Program-made: the position numbers and the translations under genes
The notes under the pieces: model-generated
The model's database searches: none
Seen by the model: the letters and a program-made list of their open reading frames with translations, nothing else
Told to the model about the DNA's origin: nothing
Part shown: piece after piece, positions 54,789 to 64,000 of the stretch
Position numbering within the stretch: position 1 is the stretch's first letter
Layout: each line of letters begins with the position of its first letter
Source of the DNA: Prostheceraeus crozeri
Lineage: Eukaryota > Platyhelminthes > Polycladida > Euryleptidae
Length of the DNA stretch: 64,000 bases
Reading direction: 5' to 3'
NCBI GenBank assembly: GCA_907163375.1
Contig: CAJQUW010015599.1
Span: 186,001 to 250,000, forward strand

Positions 54789-55286
54789 TTAGAATTTTGC
54801 TAGACCAGCTCCGCTGCTCACGCCATTGCCTCTTATTTCTTCAATTGATTTTTCATTATTTTTATTTTCATTATGTTTACTATCAGACGGTGCTCCGCTC
54901 CTCAAGGTTTCACCCCCCACAGCTATGTTAGCAATTTTGTTTTTTGTTTCCTCTGAAAGTTTTTTTAATTTTTTTAGCTCTTCAGAATCATTCCTAAGTT
55001 TACGAATAGCTTCTAGTTGTTTTAATTCGTTTTGAGACTTAACAGCATTTGATATTGCACTAGCTGTACTACCTATAGCAGCTGCTCCTTTTGCAGCAGA
55101 TGTAATCAAATCTTTATTATTTTTAATTAAGTTAACGATACTTCCAATACCAGAAAAGATGCCAGCTCCTTCCGTGTGAATTGTTTCTCTATTATCATAA
55201 TGATAAACAGGATTCATACGTGGTTCATGAGCAATTCTTTGATTTGAACCAAAATGTTTAAGATTGTGTTTATAAATTATAGGCAT
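54789..55286 (-). CDS. pVI-like minor virion protein (element B)
   Basis: Intact 165-codon ORF. N-terminal MPIIYKHNLKHFGSNQR is a frequent start of this Polinton protein. Next comes a Gly-bounded amphipathic helix (GAGIFSGIGSIVNLIKNN) and an Ala-rich segment (SAAKGAAAIGSTASAIS), as in adenovirus protein VI, which disrupts membranes during entry after protease cleavage. GAGIF looks like a cleavage site, as does GNGVSSGAGLAKF at the C-terminus. The C-terminal third is charged and helical. Two GC-rich coding patches (about 54800-54830 and 54885-54915) stand out from the AT-rich background. Confidence 0.65.
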   Translation of the reverse strand: MPIIYKHNLKHFGSNQRIAHEPRMNPVYHYDNRETIHTEGAGIFSGIGSIVNLIKNNKDLITSAAKGAAAIGSTASAISNAVKSQNELKQLEAIRKLRNDSEELKKLKKLSEETKNKIANIAVGGETLRSGAPSDSKHNENKNNEKSIEEIRGNGVSSGAGLAKF

Positions 55287-55326
55287 TTTTTAGGAATAAA
55301 TTTGACTTTTGGGAAAAATATTTACG

Positions 55327-56215
55327 TTAGGATTTACATTTGTGAATGTCCAACAACTTCGTGATAACTTTAAGAATTTTCTTTTGCACTTTATCTATTG
55401 CGTCAAGTAGCGTGTGATGTACTTTAATTTCTTTTCTATTGACTTGCATTTTCTCCTGATTCATCTTCAACGCCGTTTTAAGAGCATTTAACTTAATTTT
55501 AAGAACATCTAGTTGTCTTTTAACAGAATCTAACTGTTCTTTATTTTCTTTAGAGTTTTCTTGTAAATTTTTTCTTTAATTCATTTTCTAAATTATTTTT
55601 AAGAGTTTTCATTTTATCAACTTTTTGATTAAGCGAGTTTACTTCATTTATTATTCTATTCATCTTTTTCATTTGTTGAGTAATTTTAGAACTTAATTCA
55701 TCAACACTTTTTTGGAATGTAGCTTGTAACTGCTTTAAATTTTTTTAAATTCTTTCAGGAAGTTTTTCTATTTCATCTTCTAGTCGTTCTTTTAACATTT
55801 TTATCTGATGTTTATTTTTAATGACTGCAGATTTTAAATTTATAGAAAGTAATTTTAAAATTTTTGATTGTTCAGAAATCTTTTTAAAAAGTTTTGCTAT
55901 ATCTGCTTCTAGCTCTCTATCCTTTTCATCAAGTTTTAATAATTTTTCGTTTAATGATTTGTCATTAAGTTTTAGCAACTTCAATTCATTCATCAGTGGA
56001 GCCAAAACATCGTTTATATATTTTTCTCTTAAGTCATTGATTTGTGTATCAACATATTGTTTATTTGTTAACTCTGTATTTTGTTGCGGAAGAATAGAAA
56101 GATGCAATGGACCAGATAAAACGTCTCCAGTTTTCATGATATAATTTTCTATTTCTATTTCTAATTCACGATTATTCGGGATATATGCACCTCCACCAAC
56201 ATTTGGTAACATCAT
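55327..56215 (-). pseudogene. Fibre-like protein with tail-fibre motif and long coiled coil (element B)
   Basis: From MMLPNVGGGAYIPNNRE, residues ~28-60 read YIMKTGDVLSGPLHL then TELTNKQYVDTQINDL. That is the (M/T)GD(V/M)(M/L)SG.L.L...P......KQYVD pattern of phage tail fibre N-termini. Afterwards nearly all is heptad-rich coiled coil (LDEKDRELEADIAKLFKKIS). The ORF stops at 55745-55747 (TAA in an A-run), but the same frame continues as coiled coil to about 55570, and after a frame change to a TAA at 55327-55329. Total about 295 codons, probably a trimeric stalk. It has divergent orientation to the gene at 56262, sharing a 46-base promoter gap. Confidence 0.65.
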
Positions 56216-56261
56216 TTTTTAACAATAAAAAAATAAAATTTTTTCTAATAAAAATAAAAAA

Positions 56262-57563
56262 ATGGATAAAGCAAATTTAAAAAAATTATATTCGTCCGCA
56301 TCATCCTGTTCTTCTTATTCGACGAGATCAACGGGATTTGAAAATAAATGTTTTGATAATAATAATAATAATAATGATAATACTACTACAAATCCATGTA
56401 TAGATGTAAATCTTTTGTTTGAATTACAAGCAGAAATATTTAGAGAACAGACTAAAGGTTTACCTTATAGAAACTAACTATTGTATTTTTCCAGGTGATC
56501 CATTTATAAAATTTATGGAGATTGTAAGCAAATATAATGATGTAGCTTATGTGGAATTAAATAAAGAAAATATGGTTATAATAGGTCATAATAATGTTTA
56601 TGGTTTTATTAGAGCAGTATTACCAATTAGTAATACTGATTGGATAGAAACTAAAATTATCAATTATATCAATATTAAAGATTTAGTTAAAAAATTAAAA
56701 TCGTTTTCAAAAGAAAAAATAAGATTATTTGTTGATGAACAAAATCAATATAATATTCACATAGAGAGTAAAAAACATAATGAAGAATTATTATGCCAAG
56801 TTTATTATAGAGATACAATTTATAAACAAGAAACATTAGAAATGCCGCAAAGATATGATAATGATACTTATATAGGATTACATTGAAATTAAAATATTAA
56901 TTTATTAAAATCTTACATAAATGGCTTAGCTCAACAAGAAAAAATTTATATGTGGACAACACCTTATACTATTAAAATGACCACAATCATAATCATAATA
57001 ATCCTCTGAATCATATTGAAGAATCTGATAAAGATGATGATGATTCTGAAACATCTGAAAAAGGTGTAAATGGTAAAAAAGATTACAAAAATATTAGTAA
57101 TTATAAAAATTCAAGTGAAGAAAAATTTATATCTCAACATGATATTAATACTACATATAATCAAAATTTATCTAAATTTCATTTTCTTACAATTGAAAAT
57201 AATAATGATGGAATAGTTGAAGATACTGTTAGACAACTATGTGTCGGGTCTACAAAATTTAAATTAGGATTTACTTCTAATCAATTTTAAATTTTATCAT
57301 CTCTAATAAAAAGTAAAAATGATTCAGATTATGGTGGTGTTATTAAATTTTCCAAAAGAGAGCAAAGACCAATATTTTTCTCTATTATATTATTATCAGA
57401 TAAAAAATGTAATTTAGAGTTAGATATTCCAATAAGAGAATGGTATCCTATCAGGGAATGGCATCCTATACCAAAAAGTGTCATTTATGATGTTGAAGAA
57501 ACAATTTATGATGATGATGAAGAATCAATTGATGATGATGATGATGAAGAATCAATAGTTTAG
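56262..57563 (+). pseudogene. Unknown replication-side gene, possibly sliding-clamp-like (element B)
   Basis: Pieces in order: 56262-56477 (low-complexity start with Asn run), 56419-56886 (DPFIKFMEIVSKYNDVAYVE, LNKENMVIIGHNNVYGFIRA, INIKDLVKKLKSFSKEKIRL), then frame changes, a low-complexity patch and about 57050-57563 (STKFKLGFTSNQF, in-frame TAA at 57288-57290, GGVIKFSKREQRPIFFSIIL, KKCNLELDIP), ending in an Asp/Glu tail. The alternation of helices and beta strands recalls the two-fold repeat of PCNA-like clamps: a first helix followed by a strand ending in a hydrophobic turn, a linker, and a C-terminal strand pair with P(I/L)....; this is a by-eye suggestion and could be wrong. Its place next to polB fits a replication accessory role. 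Confidence 0.35.
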
Positions 57564-57588
57564 TGAAAATAAATTTAAATTATCTTTT

Positions 57589-57654
57589 GATAAAACGTTA
57601 TATGATAAAACTTAATATGATAAAACGTAATGTGATAATACTTAATGTGATAAA
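57589..57654. repeat. 15-bp tandem repeat upstream of polB
   Basis: Four to five copies of GATAAAACGTAATGT-like units with period 15, about 120 bases before the polB start. Could bind an element regulator; function unknown. Confidence 0.7.
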
Positions 57655-59668
57655 GAAAATAAAATAACTTAAGAACGTGAAATATATAATAATATAAAAT
57701 AACTCTCAAGACCTTGATATTAGAATGTTTATATCTAAAATTAAAACACAATTTTTTCTTTAAAAAAATAAAAAAATGGAAAATACCAAGTTTTATTGTG
57801 TCTTATGTAAAAAAAAGTTGCAAACAAAAAGAAGTTATCAATCTCATTTAAATAGTAAATTGCATTTACAAAATGTAGATCGAGTTGATGAAGGAAATAT
57901 ATTAAAATTAAATAGTTATAAAAACTATCTAGAAACATTGCCTACTGTTATAAAAGTTAAAAAAATGTTTGATGATTAATCACATTCAGAATATAAAAAA
58001 GTTTTTAATAGTGAAGATGAACATGTCCGAGATGGAAGATATTTATTTAGAGATACTGATGAATTTAACGAAATAGATGAATTAAACGAAATTAAAAAAC
58101 ATATGAAGCTGAACGAACCGATGAAGCCGTAACAGATATAAAATATTTATTTAATGAATCGGTTGAACATAATGAAACCGATGAAACTTTTTCTGATACT
58201 CTAACCAACTTTTATAATATACTTAAGAAATCTTTCAAATGTTATATGAATGTAGAAGTACTTTATACAAAAAATGGACCTGATGGAATTCCTGAAGAAA
58301 TAATACAAGGACATTTTACAAATTCACAAGAAATTCATAATGTAAATGATATACAACCCATATTTGAACAAATGATACTTAAATTAGAAAATTGTATAAT
58401 TGAAGCCCAGTTACGTGAATCTGGTTGGAGATTAGTTAAAATACTATCAAGAAAATAGTAATTGATAAATATAAAAATAATACTGGTGGTAGTTATGTTC
58501 TTTTACCTTTCAGTTCACCACAAATAATCAACATAAAAAATGAAGATGATTATTGTTTTCTGTGGAGTATTATAGCACATTTACATCCTGCAGAATATCA
58601 TAAAGAAAGACTAAGTCATTACAATAAAGAAGAATACATAAATGAATTTGATCTTTCTGATGGCTTACATGAATTTCCATATGATTATAATAGGTTGAAA
58701 AAGTTTCATAAAAAGAATAAAAATTTAATAGAAGTAAATGTTTTTGAATTAAATGTGAATTGGTAAAATTACTCCACTTTACTCAGATTCAAAAAAAATT
58801 TATTTGAATAATAAAAATTTATGTCAATCAGAAATAGTATATAATGATAGAGGAAATTACATGCATCATAATATTTTTTACCAAGGAAATATAATATGTA
58901 CTGAAAAATTTCAAATTGTTAAAACATTATCACCAATCATAATCATAATAATTATAAAGGACGTAATGATGATTATGATTATGATTCCGATTATTTATCT
59001 TTATCTTTAGAATATCAACAAAAATTACAAAATTTAAATGAAATTTTACAAAAATGTAAAACAGATTATCAACAACAAACAAAAATATTAGTACAAGAAT
59101 ATGGCCATAAATATCAAAATAAGATAGAAACGATTCAAGAATTAAATAAAGACAATAAAGAATTAAATAATGAAGAAAATAAAGAATTAAATGAATGTTT
59201 AAAAAAATGTCAACAACAATATAAAGAACAATATAATAATGAATATGAACAACAGCTACAAATATTAAATCAAAATTATCAACAGTCTGAAAAAGATTTA
59301 CAAAGACAAATTGATGAAACACATGAAATATATAAAGATAAATTTGAAAAACTAGAACACACAAAACAATCAGCACAAGCGAATATATTATATTATCAGG
59401 GTCATTTTATATTGTGTAAAGATGTTTCTATATTTACAAAAACTTCAGATAATACAAATTTTCCTTGTCTTCAATGTATGACAAGTTTTAGAACTAAAGA
59501 AGAAATGAATAGACATTTGGAGAATTGTCAACAAAACGAAGCAGTTGAAAATACTTTTCCTAAAGATGATTATTTATTATATAATAGACATTATTTGAAA
59601 AATAAAGTACCCTTTACTATTTATTGTGATTTCGAAGCATATAATGTTAACATGACACAAAATCACGG

Positions 59669-59705
59669 GACATCGGAGATGTCTTCCAGGGCTTCGCCCG
59701 ATTCT
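59669..59705 (+). repeat. In-frame GC-rich hairpin insert in polB, copy 1
   Basis: GACATC GGA GATGTC (59669-59683) and GGGC TTC GCCC (59689-59699), encoding TSEMSSRASPD. Lies just after the Exo I motif, between otherwise AT-rich codons. Second copy at 61117. Confidence 0.7.
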
Positions 59706-61116
59706 GATAATTGTAAATATGAAAAAAGTGCAGCTGAATAAAGTAAAGAAAAATATTTATTTGAACAAAAACCATTATGTTGGGGAATGTACATTCATTC
59801 AAATTATCCTGAATTATTTAAATCAGAATATTATCAATACTATGGTGAAGATAGTTCAGAAATGTTTACAAAGAATGTAGAAGAATTACAGGGACGTTTT
59901 TCACAATTGCTTGAAACAAATAGTCCAATGATGCCATTAACAGAAAAAGAAAAATTAAATTTTATTAATGAAACAAATTGTTATTACTGTGGAAAAGAAT
60001 TTACAAAAAATTATAAAAATGGCAGAGGTAGATATCTTGATAAGGTAAAAGATCATGATCATCTAAATGGATTATATAGAGGTGCAGCACATAATTCTTG
60101 TAATCTTAATGCTAATAAATTTAAATATAACTTTGTTCCTTTATATTTCTACAATGGTTCTAAATATGACTTCCATCTAGTAATGAAAGATTTATTTTCA
60201 TCTGAAAAATTACAACAACAACAAATAAATGTACTATGTAAAACAGAAGAAGAATATTTTTCAATGCAATTAGGTTGTATTAGAATTTTAGATGCATTTA
60301 GATTTTTTACTCCTTATTCATTAGATGTTATGGGAAAAACTTTGAAATCTGAACAATGTAAAATATTAAATAAATATAATTTAAAACCTTTAAAAGGAAT
60401 ATCTCCGTATGAATATTTAACCTGTGGTTCACAGTCGAAGACTGGTTTAACTGGAGATTTTGATTCTGTGAATAAAATTATGGAGAAAAACAACTTCCTC
60501 CAATGAATAAATTTAAATCAACATTAAAACAATCACAATTATCTGAAGAAGACTATGCTGAAGCTGAGAAGAATTGGAGAGAGTTAAATTGTAAAACAAT
60601 GTATGATTATACAATGAAATATCTTCAAATAGATGTATTAATCCTTGCTGATCTTTTTGAAAACTTTCGTAACATGTATGTAGAATATTACGGAATAGAT
60701 CCATGTTATTGTTATTCTACATCAGGATTAACATGGTTAGCAGGGTTGAAACATACAAATGTTAAACTTAAATATTATGAAGAAAGTTCTTATGATAAAT
60801 TATTATTTTTGGAATCTGGAATTAGAGGTGGTGTTTCATCTGCTCTAGGTAATAGATATGTTAAATGTTATAATAAGAAAGTAAATCCTGATGATTATGG
60901 AATATATAAACCTTTATCTCCAGAAGAAAGCGATCAGTTTATAAAATTGTTTAATCAAAATATAGAAGGACTTATATCAAATGAAGAGAGTCAAGCAGCA
61001 GTTGATGAATTCATGAGAGAAAAGTATTTGTTATATTATGATTTTAATAGCTTATATTCTTCTTGCATGATACAAGAATTACCAACAGGTGAGATGGAAT
61101 GGTGTAATATTCGTAC

Positions 61117-61153
61117 GACATCAGAGATGTCTACTAGGGCTTCGCCCGTTCTA
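61117..61153 (+). repeat. In-frame GC-rich hairpin insert in polB, copy 2
   Basis: GACATC AGA GATGTC (61117-61131) and GGGC TTC GCCC (61137-61147), encoding TSEMSTRASPV. About 33 of 37 bases match copy 1, and it is in the same reading phase, in a loop after motif A. Confidence 0.7.
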
Positions 61154-62327
61154 GATTATCAAAAAACATATGATGGAAATTATAATCATGGTTATATATA
61201 TGAAGTTGATTTAGTATATCCTGATGAAATAAAAGATAAAACAAAATATTTTCCTTTCTGTCCCGAAAACAAAATTCCCAATATAGAAGATTTTTCAGAT
61301 TATCAAAAGTCTTTAATTCCTAAGAAATACAGACCAACAAAAAAACTTATGTTAACACAAAGCAATAAAGGAAAGTATGTTGTTGAAGGAAGAATGCTAG
61401 ATTGGTATTTAGATCATGGAATGATTCTTTTAAAAATTCACCGGAAACTAGTGTATAGAAAATCTAGGTGGTTAAAAGATTATATAGAGTTCAATATTGA
61501 AAAACGTAAAATAGATAAAAGAAATAAAGATGATTTTGGAAACGTGTTCTTCAAATTAATGAATAATGCATTTTATGGTAAGACTTTAGAAAATGTGCGT
61601 AATAGACAAAATATTGAAATAGTTTATGATAAAGATAGGTTTCAAAATTTAACAAGGAAACCTACATATAAAAGAACTACTAGATTTAGTGATGAACTAT
61701 GTGCTGTACATTTACGTCGAATCAGCGTAAAACAATTTAACAAACAACAGTTTAATTTTATAGGATTCACTATATTAGAATTAGCTAAACTATTTATGTA
61801 TAGATTTATATATGATTATTTAGCACCTGCTTATGGCAAAAACTATAAATTACACTTTACAGATACCGATTCTGTTTTCTTAGAATTAACAATACCGTAT
61901 AATTCTACACTTGATGAAGAAATTAATAAAATAAAAGATATCATTCATCCTTCTGATTTATGTAAAGTAAAAGATGAATTAGAAGGAAATGAAGATTTCA
62001 TAATAGAAGCTATATTTTTAAAATCTAAATGTTATTGTTATAACACAACTAATAATATTAAAACACATAAAACATTAAAAGGAATTTCAAAGGCATCAGT
62101 GGCTAATCAAATAACATTTCAAGATTATAAAAATGTATTATTTAATAATGAAATAAAAACAGCATGTAATTATAGACTTAATTCAAAGAAACATAAAATG
62201 TATTTAAAAGAAGAACATAAATTAGCATTAGATCCATTTGATGATAAAAGAAAAATTTTACCTGATGGAATAACTACTGAACCTTTTTAATTTTCTAATT
62301 TCTAAGAGAGACAAATTTGATATATAT

Positions 62328-62370
62328 AAAATAAACAAAAATATTATAACACTATATTTGTTTATTTTTT
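62328..62370. terminator. Inverted repeat between convergent polB and ATPase genes
   Basis: AAAATAAACAAAAATAT and ATATTTGTTTATTTTTT form an imperfect hairpin and place an AATAAA-like signal (AATAAAC) on each strand in the 82-base gap between the two stop codons. Confidence 0.55.
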
Positions 62371-62372
62371 TA

Positions 62373-63140
62373 TCACTCGGTAAACAAATGTTCAATAACT
62401 CTATCATGAATTTTTTTATCAATATTAATTGTGATAAATCCATAATCTTTTGACCAAGCATTGTTACACGATTGTTTAAATTCATCTTTATTTCTTACGC
62501 ATAAATCTCTTAACAAATCACTTAAGTTTCTTGCATTTATTTCAAATAGTATAAATATATTTGCATTCTTTCTAATAACACTTCCGTCTAATGAATACAT
62601 ACTTTGTGTTAAATAAAAAAAACTACAGTTATTATGTCTACCTCTTGTGAAATAATTTCTCTGAACTGACTGATTTCTGTCATTAACACAATCATCAAAA
62701 ATTACACAATGTTTCATTGTTTTATCTAGTTTACTAGGATCTTGCATATTACCACTATCATCTATTAATTGTATCTTTATATGCTTATTTTTATTGGATT
62801 CAACTAACTGATTATTTTTTGCTGCTTCTTCACACCACGAACTTATTTCTTCTTCATCTTCAGATTTTTCATATTCTTTGAATAATGAAGCAATTGCTGT
62901 TTTTTTAAGATTATTTTCAAATCCATACTTTAAAAATTGATAGACGGGTTGTTCTGCTGTTCTTGTATAAATTATAAGATTGTTATAATCCAAAAAATTT
63001 GTAGTCGTTAAAATTTTAAATAATAGATATGTTTTTCCACAACCTGATCTTCCACAAATAACTGACAAAACTTTATTAGATAAATTTGGATGATGATTAA
63101 ATTTAAGTTTTTTTTTATTTAATGGTAGTACTTCACTCAT
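62373..63140 (-). CDS. Packaging ATPase (A32/FtsK-like) (element B)
   Basis: Intact 255-codon DNA-packaging ATPase. Walker A SVICGRSGCGKTYLLFKIL (residues ~26-44), Walker B KHCVIFDDCVND (~143), and the sensor segment CSFFYLTQSMYSLD after RNYFTRGRHNN, as in poxvirus A32 and Polinton ATPases. It would pump element DNA into the capsid. ATG preceded by TTTTTTTTATTAAAAA. Convergent with polB, with a palindromic gap. No breaks, one of the best preserved genes in element B. Confidence 0.88.
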   Translation of the reverse strand: MSEVLPLNKKKLKFNHHPNLSNKVLSVICGRSGCGKTYLLFKILTTTNFLDYNNLIIYTRTAEQPVYQFLKYGFENNLKKTAIASLFKEYEKSEDEEEISSWCEEAAKNNQLVESNKNKHIKIQLIDDSGNMQDPSKLDKTMKHCVIFDDCVNDRNQSVQRNYFTRGRHNNCSFFYLTQSMYSLDGSVIRKNANIFILFEINARNLSDLLRDLCVRNKDEFKQSCNNAWSKDYGFITINIDKKIHDRVIEHLFTE

Positions 63141-63225
63141 TTTTTAATAAAAAAAATTATTTTTAATTTTTTTATTTTTTGTTTCTAAAGAAGAAGAAGA
63201 AAATTAAACTTCTCTAGCTTCGCGT

Positions 63226-63242
63226 GGGAGTTTATACCTCCC
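63226..63242 (-). terminator. Hairpin around the penton stop codon
   Basis: GGGAG (63226-63230), loop TTTATAC, CTCCC (63238-63242); the TAA of the penton gene (63232-63234) is in the loop. Confidence 0.4.
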
Positions 63243-64000
63243 GAACCAAAAGATCTATCATAATCTCTTCACCTCCAAAATTTATTTCTTGTCCTTTCTC
63301 ATCAGTGACTCTAATGTTAATGTTGTTAATAGTTTTTCTTGTAATAGGAAAATATATTAATGTTTGGGGAAATACATTTAATCTATAACCAATGGGTACA
63401 GTAAAAGCTGGAAAACTGAATATGAAATTTGATAATTTACCATTTATATATCCTCCTTCAATAATGTCACAATGTACAACAATTGAATTTATTTCAGTTA
63501 TTTTTGGAATCTTCTCACCTAAATGATAACCTTGACTATAGGTTTGTTTATTAAATCCTAATAGCTTTGACAATGATCTATCATGATTAAAATCAACTTG
63601 ATGATTTTCGTCTAAAGTAAGAGAAAATTTATTAACTGCCGGTTCAACTGCGAAATGTAATTGTTTCTTATCTTTAAATGGTATACCTAAATGTCTCTTA
63701 ATTTCATTTGAAATTGATTCAACTTCGTAAGAACCAGGAAGAAAAGTTTGTATTTTCCATGTTTTGCCTTTAACAGTAGAATATCTAAATTGATCATTCA
63801 CATCTTTTATAACATTTTGAATAGTGTTAAATGTGGAGAAACTAGTCAATGCAATTTGATAATTTTTATTTTGTTCCAAATGTAGAATAGGTTCTAAATT
63901 ACAAGTGTGTGATGAAGTAGTTGTTATCATTTTTAACGTCGTACTAAATTTTGATGAACCCAAAATCTCTGTCAAATTTTCTAAATGATTATTAATTTTG
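63232..64000 (-). CDS. Penton-like minor capsid protein, cut by the window edge (element B)
   Basis: At least 247 codons, frame open to the right edge; the start sometimes called at 63975 is TTG, so the true ATG is outside. Typical features of the widespread Polinton penton protein: LHLEQNKNYQIALTSFSTFN (strand with YxxALxxFxxFN), LPGSYEVESISNEIKRHL, DRSLSKLLGFNKQTYSQGYH, TEINSIVVHCDIIEGGYING, and NINIRVTDEKGQEINFGGEE near the end. Forms vertex capsomers by analogy. Different subfamily from the element A penton. Intact as far as visible. Stop codon sits in a hairpin loop. Confidence 0.82.
   Translation of the reverse strand, partial: KINNHLENLTEILGSSKFSTTLKMITTTSSHTCNLEPILHLEQNKNYQIALTSFSTFNTIQNVIKDVNDQFRYSTVKGKTWKIQTFLPGSYEVESISNEIKRHLGIPFKDKKQLHFAVEPAVNKFSLTLDENHQVDFNHDRSLSKLLGFNKQTYSQGYHLGEKIPKITEINSIVVHCDIIEGGYINGKLSNFIFSFPAFTVPIGYRLNVFPQTLIYFPITRKTINNINIRVTDEKGQEINFGGEEIMIDLLVREV

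Larger units (their letters stand above)
57776..62290 (+). pseudogene. Polinton DNA polymerase B, nearly full length, several breaks (element B)
   Basis: Protein-primed polymerase in pieces. 57776: C2H2 finger FYCVLCKKKLQTKRSYQSHL. 58246: N-terminal domain, RESGWRLVKIL; about 58490-58765: SYVLLPFSSPQIINIKNEDD, YCFLWSIIAHL. About 58990-59400: inserted coiled coil. 59412: second finger CLQCMTSFRTKEEMNRHLENC-like and Exo I YCDFEAY. 59787: zinc/HNH-like CYYCGKEF..DHDHLNGLYRGAAHNSCNLN and Exo II FYNGSKYDFHLV. 60503: Exo III YLQIDVLILADLF, motif A YYDFNSLYSSCM, motif B NVFFKLMNNAFYGKTLEN, motif C LHFTDTDSVFL. All catalytic motifs are present. Breaks: stop at 59739-59741 in frame, frame changes near 57979-58140, 58450, 58920-58970 and 60480 (A-run). 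About 1500 codons, longer than usual because of the coil. Confidence 0.85.

Noticed and set aside
58930..59376. 148-codon - strand ORF rich in Ile/Leu/Phe/Tyr
   Set aside because: It is the reverse of the Gln/Asn/Glu/Lys-rich coiled coil on the + strand; no domain of its own.
1..64000. CRISPR arrays, bacterial operons, rRNA or tRNA genes
   Set aside because: None seen; repeats here are transposon, tandem or foldback repeats without regular spacers.

Overview
The window is animal nuclear DNA, most likely from an aquatic or marine invertebrate. The evidence is one ordinary host exon (a 526-codon cationic amino acid transporter exon ending at a GTAAGT donor, 20674-22251) surrounded by metazoan-type mobile DNA: hAT, mariner, Penelope, several LINEs, a solo LTR and two Polinton/Maverick (adintovirus-like) elements. 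The phylum cannot be fixed from the sequence alone.

Region 1 (1 to about 13.5 kb) is a decayed Polinton, called element A here, cut by the left edge of the window. On the + strand it has the C-terminal part of a protein-primed DNA polymerase B and then a gene block whose second half reads as a TATA-binding-protein-like protein. On the - strand it has adenovirus-type protease, major capsid protein, a basic core-like protein, penton-like minor capsid protein, chromodomain integrase, packaging ATPase and several small genes. Most large genes carry stops or frame changes. A truncated Penelope-like element with a 14-bp target duplication sits beside the ATPase. A mariner with 8-bp-plus matching inverted ends and a TA duplication sits in the 3' end of a UBA-RING (IAP-like) gene.

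Region 2 (13.5 to 50 kb) is host DNA heavily filled with mobile elements. I could define exact ends for many: a solo LTR (15726-16037, TSD cgctg) inside a LINE fragment; three hAT-type elements with 8-bp duplications (22971-24057, 26609-35233, 36404-38630), the second an 8.6-kb element holding its own transposase and a nested LINE, the third holding another LINE; and a 3.25-kb TA-flanked element (44595-47845) that splits a reverse transcriptase/restriction-like-endonuclease gene in such a way that removing it restores the reading frame. Also present are a ZBED5-like hAT pseudogene, a YqaJ exonuclease fragment, foldback palindromes and tandem repeats.

Region 3 (about 50.2 kb to the right edge) is a second, unrelated and very AT-rich Polinton, element B. 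It carries protease (+), an integrase fused to a parvovirus-type phospholipase A2-like domain (-), pX-like and pVI-like proteins (-), major capsid protein (-), a coiled-coil fibre-like protein with a phage-tail-fibre motif (-), a possible sliding-clamp-like gene (+), a long zinc-finger DNA polymerase B (+), packaging ATPase (-) and penton protein (-, running off the right edge). Together these make a replication set (polymerase, possible clamp), an integration set (integrase) and a virion set (capsid proteins, protease, ATPase, fibre). Breaks in element B are often in A/T runs, so some may be sequencing indels.

The most interesting points are the TBP-like protein in element A, the PLA2-integrase fusion, the GC-rich hairpin sequence found twice in frame inside the element B polymerase with related hairpins at gene ends, the coiled-coil insertion in that polymerase, and the possible clamp-like gene.
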